Origin: Sphingobacteriales bacterium | Lineage (GTDB): Bacteria; Bacteroidota; Bacteroidia; Sphingobacteriales; Sphingobacteriaceae | NCBI GenBank assembly: GCA_015654985.1 | Contig: JAATFW010000179.1 | Location: 1 to 47,625, forward strand | Direction: 5' to 3' | Length of the DNA stretch: 47,625 bases | Shown: one piece after another, positions 35,541 through 42,505 of the stretch | Position numbering within the stretch: position 1 is the stretch's first letter | Layout of the letters: every line of letters starts with the position of its first letter | Notes under the pieces: model-generated | What the model was told of the DNA's origin: nothing | What the model saw: the letters and a program-made list of their open reading frames with translations, nothing else | The model's database searches: none | Program-made: the position numbers and the translations under genes

Positions 35541-35822
35541 GACTCAGGCAAAAAGTAGGATGGCTGGCAAAAACTATCACCTAAGTGTTTTTACATTTAA
35601 ATACAGGCATGGTACCGGCTACTGGCTAGCTTCGCTACAGATATTGTCTCGCTGCGACAATTCTTCGGAAAAACTAAAAGCTGAGTCGAAGCTAAGCAAA
35701 GGTAGAGAGATCGGAGGCACGAACACGGTTAGCAGCGGTTAGGGTTACTGTCTTTCTCCATCTATCGTTTTGCTAAGATCTATGCTTAGCCCCCAACTTT
35801 TACGTTTGACCCTGATTATTTT

Positions 35823-35925
35823 AAGACACCCTCAGATGCAATTTGTAGCTTACCCTCAGGGACTTCAAGGAGATTGATAAGCTTTTCCTGGAGTACCGCC
35901 GCGTTGCTTTTATCGCCTCAATTTG
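35823..35925 (-). pseudogene. Coding remnant next to tRNA-Ser
   Basis: On the minus strand, about 33 codons read without a stop (NAAVLQEKLINLLEVPEGKL, then QIASEGVLK) and end at TAA, but there is no start codon; a TGA precedes. The residue pattern looks like real protein. It begins about ten bases beyond the 3' end of tRNA-Ser(CGA), the usual place for integrated DNA. I cannot name the source gene. The rest of 35541-35820 shows no convincing coding frame. Confidence 0.3.
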
Positions 35926-35928
35926 GCT

Positions 35929-36018
35929 TGGCGGAGAGGGAGGGATTCAAACCCCCGGTACCTTTAACAGTACACCTGATTTCGAATCAGGCACATTCGA
36001 TCACTCTGACACCTCTCC
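35929..36018 (-). tRNA. tRNA-Ser (CGA anticodon)
   Basis: Minus strand. The acceptor stem is GGAGAGG/CCTCTCC, the anticodon stem CCTGA/TCAGG and the loop TTCGAAA (anticodon CGA). It has a long variable arm as in serine tRNAs, and the T arm reads GGGTTTGAATCCC. The CCA end is encoded (positions 35929-35931). It is second in a tandem pair, about 50 nt after the UGA-reading copy. Confidence 0.93.
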
Positions 36019-36035
36019 GGTTCTGAACCATCTCT

Positions 36036-36064
36036 AATAAAAAATCCCGCGGATGCAGGACTTT
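36036..36064 (-). terminator. Intrinsic terminator between the two tRNA-Ser genes
   Basis: On the minus strand TCCTGC-ATCC-GCGGGA forms a 6-bp stem (one G-U pair) followed by TTTTTTATT. AAAA upstream can extend the stem with the T-run. It would stop most transcription leaving tRNA-Ser(TGA). Confidence 0.5.
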
Positions 36065-36071
36065 TCAGAAG

Positions 36072-36158
36072 CGGAGAGTTAGGGATTCGAACCCCAGGAA
36101 CCTTTAACAGTTCAACAGTTTTCAAGACTGCCGCAATCGACCACTCTGCCAACTCTCC
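36072..36158 (-). tRNA. tRNA-Ser (TGA anticodon)
   Basis: Minus strand. The acceptor stem is GGAGAGT/ACTCTCC, the anticodon stem GCAGT/ACTGT and the loop CTTGAAA (anticodon TGA). It has a long variable arm, and the T arm reads GGGGTTCGAATCCC. CCA is not encoded, unlike its neighbour. A strong promoter lies 5 nt upstream. Confidence 0.95.
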
Positions 36159-36163
36159 GGGGA

Positions 36164-36193
36164 CAAAAGTACAAACTCCGCTCAATTCTGCAA
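36164..36193 (-). promoter_or_regulatory. Promoter of the tRNA-Ser genes
   Basis: On the minus strand: TTG (36191-36193), a 19-nt spacer, TACTTTTG (36164-36171), a full match to the Bacteroidota consensus. Only 5 nt separate the -7 box from the first base of the tRNA, showing how close transcription starts to the box in this genome. Confidence 0.75.
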
Positions 36194-36254
36194 AAAAGCG
36201 TATGAAAAAAAGTAAAGATTTAGTTTACTGGTCTGAAATACAGTTTTATAGTTT

Positions 36255-37250
36255 TCATTTCGGAAGGTTTTTCTGGAAGTTTTCCTTCACCGGCTCGTCT
36301 TTAAAAGTGTTGAAACGGGGTCTTATAATCTTAATACTGCGTTTTGAAAGATCAATGCTTGCATTTAATTCAAAGCCGATGAGTATGATCAGTGAATTGA
36401 GGAACAGCCAGATCATGATAACGATAAGAGTGCCGATAGAACCATAAAGTTTATTGTAATTACCGAAGTTGTTAATATAAAAGGCAAATCCCCAGGAAGT
36501 CAGCAGGGCAAGGAGGGTTGCAAGCCAGGCACCCGGACTAAAAAGCTTCCATTTTTTAGGATAGGAGGGCCCATACCTGTAAAGAACCGAAATCGTGTTG
36601 AAGTATACTACCAGAAGAATAGCCCACCTGACCATTGCAATTATATAGATCCAGAACCAGTCTTTAAAATGAGTTTCAGATTTGAGCCTTGATATAATGT
36701 ATTCGCCTACGGTAATAATGCAAAGACCGAATATGAGTGCCAGAACAATAACCATTGTTAATGCTATAGCCACCATTCGTTGCCTGAACCAACCCCTTGT
36801 TTCTGGTTGCAGACTTGATTTGTTGAAGGCCTGCATCAGGTTACTGACACCGTTGGTAGAAAAAAACATGGCAGCAAAGAAACCAAATGATAACAGTCCG
36901 CCGTTTTGCTTTTTAATAATGTCTTCGAGTGTCGATTGAACTGCCTCAAATGCATTCGAAGGCAGTACCATGGATATTAAGGACATCAACTGGTCCTGGA
37001 AACCGGCTATTGGAATATAAGGGATCAGGGTGAAGAGAAAAATGATTCCCGGAAATATAGCGAGCATAAAGTTGTATGCCAGTGAAGAGGCCCTTGTTAC
37101 CAGGGAGTCGCGTGATATTTCCTGGAGAAAGAAAGACCCAACTGTATACAGGGGTAAGGGGCTGAAGCCGGGGATTATTACTTTTTTAGTCCAGTCGATA
37201 AACCGCCTGTACAATTTAAGTTTTAAAAGCAGTGTCTGGATCCACGGCAT
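36255..37250 (-). CDS. YihY/BrkB-family inner-membrane protein
   Basis: A 331-residue integral membrane protein with about six spans. Family signatures are visible: SLAYNFMLAIFPGIIFLFTL, FSTNGVSNLMQAFN, YRYGPSYPKKWKLFSPGAWL and YGSIGTLIVIMIWLFLNSLI. The family is widespread; its transport role is unproven. The short basic C terminus is cytoplasmic. It starts 9 nt after the thioesterase stop, so it is probably the last gene of the mltG-thioesterase-yihY unit. Confidence 0.93.
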   Translation of the reverse strand: MPWIQTLLLKLKLYRRFIDWTKKVIIPGFSPLPLYTVGSFFLQEISRDSLVTRASSLAYNFMLAIFPGIIFLFTLIPYIPIAGFQDQLMSLISMVLPSNAFEAVQSTLEDIIKKQNGGLLSFGFFAAMFFSTNGVSNLMQAFNKSSLQPETRGWFRQRMVAIALTMVIVLALIFGLCIITVGEYIISRLKSETHFKDWFWIYIIAMVRWAILLVVYFNTISVLYRYGPSYPKKWKLFSPGAWLATLLALLTSWGFAFYINNFGNYNKLYGSIGTLIVIMIWLFLNSLIILIGFELNASIDLSKRSIKIIRPRFNTFKDEPVKENFQKNLPK

Positions 37251-37259
37251 AATACAGTT

Positions 37260-37664
37260 CTAAAAAAAACGTTTTAAACGGTTTTGAAAATCTTCGGGAG
37301 GCATGCAGGGCCTGTTCCTTTTCATATCGATGAATGCAAGGGTTGTCTCGCCTTCGTGGATAAATTCGTTATCTTCGTTATACAACTCGTATTTGAAGCA
37401 GATCCGCACACCCGGCATCTTTTCGAGTATTACCTTAATGGTGATTTCCTCATCGTAACGGGCAGGCTTGAGGTATTTACATCGCATTTCCAGTACAGGC
37501 ATCATTACACCTGCTTCTTCCATTGACCTGTACGTCATGTTGAGGCTGCGAAGCATTTCTACACGGGCTACTTCATAGAATCCGGCATAATTACCATAAT
37601 ACATATATCCCATCTGATCTGTTTCACCGTACCGTACCCTGATCTTAGTTTCGTGAATGAACAT
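37260..37664 (-). CDS. YbgC-type acyl-CoA thioesterase (4HBT fold)
   Basis: A 134-residue hot-dog-fold thioesterase of normal family length. The active-site segment is RVRYGETDQMGYMYYGNYAG, with the catalytic Asp in TDQMG, and AFIDMKRNRPCMPPEDF is at the C terminus. It hydrolyses acyl-CoA or acyl-ACP esters; in proteobacteria YbgC belongs to the tol-pal operon, while here it sits between mltG and yihY. Its ATG overlaps the mltG stop by one base (TAATG), so the two are translationally coupled. Confidence 0.92.
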   Translation of the reverse strand: MFIHETKIRVRYGETDQMGYMYYGNYAGFYEVARVEMLRSLNMTYRSMEEAGVMMPVLEMRCKYLKPARYDEEITIKVILEKMPGVRICFKYELYNEDNEFIHEGETTLAFIDMKRNRPCMPPEDFQNRLKRFF

Positions 37665-38719
37665 TATTTTTTTATATTTCTTTCATTAAGCGCCTGCTGG
37701 AATTTGCGTGCATTTGCCTGATGTTCTGCCTGTGTGACCGCAAAATTATGATAGCCCGAAAAATCTTCCTTAGCGCACATATATAAATAGTTGTGCTTCT
37801 GGTAGTTTAACACTGCATCAATGGCGTTGATACTGGGCATCATGATCGGTCCCGGCGGCAGTCCTGTATAAATATACGTATTATACGGAGAATCTTTCAG
37901 AAGATGACGGTTAAGTACTCTTCTGATCGTAAAATCTTTGTTAGCATATATAACAGTAGGATCGGCCTGAAGTTTCATTCCCCGTTTATAGCGGTTCAGG
38001 TAAAGACCTGCGATGGTAGGCATTTCATTGTCGTGGAGTGCTTCAGCGTCAACAATGGCTGCAAGAGTGCTGATCTGGACGGGCGTTAAACCCACTTTCT
38101 TTGCCTTATCCAGCCGTTTTTCAGTCCAGAATTTCTGGTACTCATCATACATCCTTTTAAAGAACTTATCGGCAGAGATATTCCAGTACATCTCATACGA
38201 GTTGGGGATGAACATAGAATAGACGTTATCGCGGTTAAAGCCGAACTTGCTGATGAATTCTGTTGAATCAAGCAGGCGCACAAGAGACACGGAATCCGGT
38301 TCAATCTGCTTTGATAAGTAGCCTGCAAAATCTTCCTTTAAACGATATCCCCTGAAGCTCAGCTCTACCGGCTCCTGGTTACCGGCTTTCAGCATATTTA
38401 CAAAACGGCGGTTCCCCATTCCGGGAGTCAGGCGGTATTTTCCCGGTTTTACAGACCGGGGATAATTCATGTTCAGTGCCACCCAATGGAAAACAGTGGA
38501 ATCTTTTACCATTTCCTTTTCACGGATGGTTTTATAAACATCATCGAAGTTTGAGCCTGTATGGATATACAGGTATTTTTCATTATCAGTAACACTCGTC
38601 CCGAAATAGCGCAGGTAATAGTTCAGCGCTGTAATTCCCAGGGACAGTATAATAATTAATCCAAGAGCAATAAAAATTTTAGCTTTTAGTGGGAGTTTCC
38701 CGGATTTTGTATCAGTCAT
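37664..38719 (-). CDS. mltG: Endolytic murein transglycosylase MltG
   Basis: MltG cuts nascent glycan strands in the periplasm and so sets their length. From ATG 38719 the protein has 351 residues: a short cytoplasmic tail, one membrane helix (KIFIALGLIIILSLGITALN), a LysM-like part and the YceG domain. The catalytic Glu lies in AAIVDAEALHDNEMPTIAGL, and MKLQADPTVIYA and TYIYTGLPPGPI are family signatures. An in-frame ATG at 38776 would add 19 residues with no conserved features. It shares a one-base overlap with the thioesterase and lies 140 nt downstream of the PASTA gene. Confidence 0.94.
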   Translation of the reverse strand: MTDTKSGKLPLKAKIFIALGLIIILSLGITALNYYLRYFGTSVTDNEKYLYIHTGSNFDDVYKTIREKEMVKDSTVFHWVALNMNYPRSVKPGKYRLTPGMGNRRFVNMLKAGNQEPVELSFRGYRLKEDFAGYLSKQIEPDSVSLVRLLDSTEFISKFGFNRDNVYSMFIPNSYEMYWNISADKFFKRMYDEYQKFWTEKRLDKAKKVGLTPVQISTLAAIVDAEALHDNEMPTIAGLYLNRYKRGMKLQADPTVIYANKDFTIRRVLNRHLLKDSPYNTYIYTGLPPGPIMMPSINAIDAVLNYQKHNYLYMCAKEDFSGYHNFAVTQAEHQANARKFQQALNERNIKK

Positions 38720-38859
38720 TTTTTTAATTATTCTATCGGTTTTCTGGTATGCCTGTATAATATGATACAGGCACATAACAATATTCCGGATGATCTGTTA
38801 CATCCGGAAGTTTAAATGTTTCTTTTGAAATGTTTTTCTTTTAATCCAAGCTGAACATA

Positions 38860-39636
38860 TCATTTTACAAGGGCGTCATTTGACAGAATGAGATCCACAT
38901 GGGTACCTATCGGTACTTTTGATAGAGAATCGCTTACAGCAGGATATTGTTTAATAACCTTTGCCGTTGTACTATCCGTTATGGTTCCTTCATAGAAAAT
39001 GGATCCTGTTTCAAGTGAAGATCCTTTGAGTGAAAAAATAGCTTCGGGCAGGGACAGGCCTACCACATCGGGCAGGTCGACTTCGCTGGCCCCCTTGCCA
39101 TCACCCAATACTAACGAAATAGTGGAGCCTTTAGGTATCTGGTCGCCTTTTTTTACATTATGGCCGTTAAAGGTTGCTGTCAGCACACGGTCGCGCACAA
39201 TATCAGAAGCATAGGTTGTATCGCTTATTTTTATCCCGTAGTTACTTAATACGGCCCTTGCTTCGAGATAGCTCATTGCAAAAATATCCGGGAAGCCAAC
39301 ATCAGGCGCACTGCTGGTAATAATGGTGAGATAAATAGTCCGGTTCATTTTAACATTGGTATTCGGATCAGGGTCCTGTTCTACAACCAGCCCCGGAGCT
39401 TTGTCCATTTGGTAAACAGAATCTATTTGATATCGCAGGCCCTGTGATTCAAGTAATTCAATAGCCTGTTCTACCGGTAAGCCTTTAAGCTTTGGTACCG
39501 GCACCCCTTCACCATGCCGCGTGTAAAACCTGAGGCTGAAAAAAATGATAATAAGAAATGCTGTTACAGACACTATCGCTATAATCAGGTTCTTCCGAAA
39601 CGTATTTGTTTTAAGATACTCTAAAAATTTATTCAT
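38860..39636 (-). CDS. Membrane-anchored PASTA-domain protein
   Basis: A 258-residue protein with a short cytoplasmic N terminus, one membrane helix (about 16-36) and three PASTA repeats in the periplasm: VPVPKLKGLPVEQAIELLES, VGFPDIFAMSYLEARAVLSN and VDLPDVVGLSLPEAIFSLKG. PASTA domains bind peptidoglycan or lipid II-like ligands. No kinase or penicillin-binding domain is attached, which is usual for Bacteroidota. It is divergent from ddl and upstream of mltG on the same strand, so the context is cell-wall synthesis. Confidence 0.92.
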   Translation of the reverse strand: MNKFLEYLKTNTFRKNLIIAIVSVTAFLIIIFFSLRFYTRHGEGVPVPKLKGLPVEQAIELLESQGLRYQIDSVYQMDKAPGLVVEQDPDPNTNVKMNRTIYLTIITSSAPDVGFPDIFAMSYLEARAVLSNYGIKISDTTYASDIVRDRVLTATFNGHNVKKGDQIPKGSTISLVLGDGKGASEVDLPDVVGLSLPEAIFSLKGSSLETGSIFYEGTITDSTTAKVIKQYPAVSDSLSKVPIGTHVDLILSNDALVK

Positions 39637-39842
39637 ATTTAGCTATCAGGAGTAAGCTACCCGTTATTTAATGTTAAAATAGTAAAACCAGCGATCACTG
39701 CACTGCGCAGATTCGGCCTGATCTGCCATTCCATCCGTCTTTGCTGTCAATACATCGCAAACTTAAAGTAAAAATCATTATTTACGAAGATATTCTTCCC
39801 GGGGCATTGCAACGCCTTTCATCTTAAAAATATTTCATCTGC

Positions 39843-39947
39843 AAACTAAGATAAACTTGTTTTATGTGCAGGTTTGTATAATGCTGCATACAAAACAAGT
39901 TGTCGGTCTCTCATCTTCCTTTGAAGAAAAGTTTTATAGATGAAATT
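39843..39947 (+). repeat. Dispersed repeat, copy B
   Basis: A 105-nt element homologous to copy A at 24213-24367 (23/25 and 38/40 identities in the left and right blocks). The centre forms a strong hairpin: ACTTGTTTTATGTGCAGG (39855-39872) with GCTGCATACAAAACAAGT (39883-39900), 16 of 18 paired, 10-nt loop. A 17-nt imperfect inverted repeat (15/17) flanks the element at 39839-39855 and 39961-39977; the right one abuts the ddl start. Confidence 0.75.
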
Positions 39948-39966
39948 CATATAAAAGAATTTTATC

Positions 39967-39974
39967 TAAGTTTG
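39967..39974 (+). promoter_or_regulatory. -7 box of ddl, leaderless arrangement
   Basis: TAAGTTTG, a full TAnnTTTG match, 4 nt before the ddl ATG. Transcription would begin at or next to the ATG. No TTG -33 element is visible. Confidence 0.45.
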
Positions 39975-39978
39975 GAGC

Positions 39979-40968
39979 ATGAAGAAGATTATTGCCCTTG
40001 TCACCGGAGGTTTTACCGGCGAATCTGTTATTTCTCTTAAAAGTGCAGAGGTGATAGAACAAAATATAGACCGTAACAAATTTGAAGTCTATAAGATCAT
40101 TATCACCCGTGAAAGCTGGTATCATGTAGACGACAATGCTGTTAAATACGCGGTAGACAGAAACGATTTTTCGTTAACCGTAAAAGATAAGGTGATCCGC
40201 TTTGATGTAGTATTTATAGGCCTGCACGGTTCGCCGGGCGAGGATGGAAAGTTACAGGGATATTTTGATATGCTTGGTATTCCTTATACTACCTGCGATG
40301 CCTTAACTTCTGCCATTACAATGAATAAAGGTTATACAAAGGCAATAGTTGATGATATTGCAGATCTCAATACCGCACGTTCGGTTCAGTTGTTTTCCAA
40401 CACTCCTTCTGCCGCTGAAAGCGTTTTGAACAGTTTAAGCTTACCTGTTTTTGTGAAGCCGAATAACGGGGGCAGCAGCATTGGAATGAGTAAAGTAAAG
40501 ACAGCCGGAGAACTTCCTGATGCCCTGGAAAAAGCATTTAAGGAAGATTCACAGGTGCTGGTTGAAGAATTTATAGATGGAAGGGAGTTTACCATTGGGG
40601 TTTACATGGGTAAAGAAGGAATCGAAGTGCTCCCGGCTACGGAAATAGTAAGTTCGAAAGAATTTTTTGATTATGAGGCTAAATATACAACCGGTGTAAC
40701 CGACGAAATTACCCCGGGAAGAATGACTGATGAAGAAGTGGCAAGGGTAAAGGAAGTTGTTGCAGAAGCTTACCGGAAATTAAACTGCCGTGGAGTGGTG
40801 AGAATTGATTACATTCTTGAGAGGGAAAGCGGAAAGTTCTACTTTATTGAAGTGAACACGGTTCCCGGTCAGACGGAAAACAGCCTGATTCCGCAGCAGG
40901 TAAGAAAGACAGGGCGCACTATCCGGGATTTTTACACTGAGCTGATCGAAGTTGCGCTGGGAGAGTAG
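39979..40968 (+). CDS. ddl: D-alanine-D-alanine ligase
   Basis: Ddl joins two D-alanines with ATP for peptidoglycan precursors. The 329-residue protein has the full ATP-grasp layout. Seen are the N-terminal TGGFTGESVISLKSA, GLHGSPGEDG (81-90), the ATP loop FVKPNNGGSSIGM with K160, VEEFIDGREFTIG (195-207), and the Mg ligands D277, E291 and N293 in RIDYIL and YFIEVNTVPGQT. The length is normal. It is the first gene of a plus-strand group with the 75-residue protein (31 nt) and the DACNV protein, and divergent from the PASTA gene. Confidence 0.97.
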   Translation: MKKIIALVTGGFTGESVISLKSAEVIEQNIDRNKFEVYKIIITRESWYHVDDNAVKYAVDRNDFSLTVKDKVIRFDVVFIGLHGSPGEDGKLQGYFDMLGIPYTTCDALTSAITMNKGYTKAIVDDIADLNTARSVQLFSNTPSAAESVLNSLSLPVFVKPNNGGSSIGMSKVKTAGELPDALEKAFKEDSQVLVEEFIDGREFTIGVYMGKEGIEVLPATEIVSSKEFFDYEAKYTTGVTDEITPGRMTDEEVARVKEVVAEAYRKLNCRGVVRIDYILERESGKFYFIEVNTVPGQTENSLIPQQVRKTGRTIRDFYTELIEVALGE

Positions 40969-40987
40969 CAATCTTTGTTTTGGATAG

Positions 40988-40995
40988 TATCTTTG
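40988..40995 (+). promoter_or_regulatory. -7 box before the 75-residue gene
   Basis: TATCTTTG, a full TAnnTTTG match, 4 nt before the ATG at 41000, as at ddl. The gene could be transcribed separately, without leader, besides read-through from ddl. Confidence 0.4.
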
Positions 40996-40999
40996 CCCT

Positions 41000-41227
41000 A
41001 TGGCTAAAGATTTTATCAGGGAACGGCAGTTTGAAATGAAGCTGATGGAGATTTATCATCAGCATCCTTACTTAAGCGACGAAATTTCGATGGCAGATTT
41101 TATAAAACTTTTCCCCATCACCTATAAAAACGGAAGGATAGTAAGACTGGATAAGCCCGTTGGATTTGAGCTCGACAGACAGATATACCTTGAGGTGCTT
41201 GTAGCTTTCAGAGGCTTTTTTTATTAG
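41000..41227 (+). CDS. Small conserved-type hypothetical protein
   Basis: A 75-residue soluble protein (MAKDFIRERQFEMKLMEIYH, ending LVAFRGFFY). It is rich in aromatic and charged residues, with helix-then-strand character, and has no signal peptide or membrane segment. I do not recognise a named family. It lies 31 nt after ddl and about 34 nt before the DACNV protein on the same strand, so a shared role with one of them is likely. Its own -7 box sits 4 nt upstream. Confidence 0.7.
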   Translation: MAKDFIRERQFEMKLMEIYHQHPYLSDEISMADFIKLFPITYKNGRIVRLDKPVGFELDRQIYLEVLVAFRGFFY

Positions 41228-41261
41228 GTCAGGGAATTATATATTTATCCAGGTTTTGATT

Positions 41262-42404
41262 ATGATTTACCAGACAACATACCGCGCGGCGAGCTCTGTC
41301 TCCGAGATAGTGGAGAAGCATTTTTCGGAACATTTTGATTCTGTCTGTAAAGACAATACTCAACTACCCGCTACGAAACCCACGTCGGAGATAATAGAGG
41401 CCATTATAGATGCGGCATTCTGGGCAAGTTTGCGAAAAGAAGAAGGGCATTCGCCAAAGATCTCTATCGCCTATTTGTCGCCGGAACAGGCGGAAGATCC
41501 GCTTTTGTTTGAGACAAAGCTGCCTCTGAACGCCAATATCCTGACCAAGCTGGCGCCCGGACTTGAACGCCCGGGGATACATTTAGGCGTCTGGAAGAAC
41601 GGAGAGGAGCTTTATTTATGGGGAACAACGCTTAAAATCCCTAATTTGTGTTACGTGGTGGATGTTTCGGAACCAGGCTTACTGGTAATTAAACACCGGA
41701 GGATCTGCGGCTTCGGTAAATACACAAACGTGGCGGTATTGAAAGGCGATCAGGTAAAAATAGTTGATGACAAAATTGCTGATTCACCTGATTGTCCGCC
41801 GGTGCTCAAAGCGCTGCTCGATTTAAGCGCTCCCCCGGCCTGGAATGATCCTGTTAATGTGCTTATCCAGCTTGCTGTTTCCATGAGAGCACACAAGCAT
41901 GGAGGAGCCCTCCTGGTGGTGCCTTCGGGGTCGCAATTATGGCGCAGTTCTATAGTTCATCCAATGCAATATTCAGTTTCCCCGGTATTTTCGGGGCTCA
42001 CCAACCTGGTTGGTCAGGAAGACGCGGAGCGGGAAGACGGATTCTGGAGGGGAGTATTAAGCCGTGAAGTTGAGCATATTGCCGGGCTTACGGCAGTTGA
42101 TGGGGCCACGATCATCAGTGATCAGCATGAGCTTCTTGCTTTTGGGGCCAAGATTGTAAGGAGCGATGAAAGCACGGCGGCCGATAAGATCAAGGTTATT
42201 GAACCCATATTTGGCATTGAAGAGACGGTTATCCATCCCGGCCAGATAGGAGGTACCCGGCATTTGTCTGCCGCACAGTTCGTATACGACCAGCGCGATG
42301 CCTTTGCTTTTGTGGCGTCGCAGGACGGGCATTTTACTGTTATGACCTGGTCTAAACCTGAAAATATGCTGATGGCATACAGAATAGATACTTTATTGCT
42401 TTAA
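41262..42404 (+). CDS. DACNV sensor domain protein with diadenylate-cyclase-like C terminus
   Basis: A 380-residue protein without membrane segments. The N-terminal 200 residues match the DACNV sensor type (YQTTYRAASSVSEIVEKHFS; LYLWGTTLKIPNLCYVVDVS). The C-terminal part resembles the DisA_N/DAC fold that makes c-di-AMP: DGATIIS (D280-A282), FGAKI, and GGTRHLSAAQFVYDQRDAFA with R333-H334, equal in order to the DGA and RHR motifs of cyclases. Whether it is active is open, since the second Arg of RHR is replaced by Leu. I chose ATG 41262 over an upstream TTG. It stands beside ddl in a cell-wall cluster, which fits the role of c-di-AMP in envelope control. Confidence 0.85.
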   Translation: MIYQTTYRAASSVSEIVEKHFSEHFDSVCKDNTQLPATKPTSEIIEAIIDAAFWASLRKEEGHSPKISIAYLSPEQAEDPLLFETKLPLNANILTKLAPGLERPGIHLGVWKNGEELYLWGTTLKIPNLCYVVDVSEPGLLVIKHRRICGFGKYTNVAVLKGDQVKIVDDKIADSPDCPPVLKALLDLSAPPAWNDPVNVLIQLAVSMRAHKHGGALLVVPSGSQLWRSSIVHPMQYSVSPVFSGLTNLVGQEDAEREDGFWRGVLSREVEHIAGLTAVDGATIISDQHELLAFGAKIVRSDESTAADKIKVIEPIFGIEETVIHPGQIGGTRHLSAAQFVYDQRDAFAFVASQDGHFTVMTWSKPENMLMAYRIDTLLL

Positions 42405-42505
42405 TATCCGTTAAATGTGAAAAAATGTTAAAGATTGATTTCTGTACCCTATGGTATTCTGAAATGAATATATTTACCAACCTTTAGAGAATTATTTTCC
42501 ATTCA

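Noticed and set aside
35964-36185. 73-codon minus-strand frame
   Set aside because: It runs through a tRNA-Ser gene and the promoter; the RNA genes explain the sequence.
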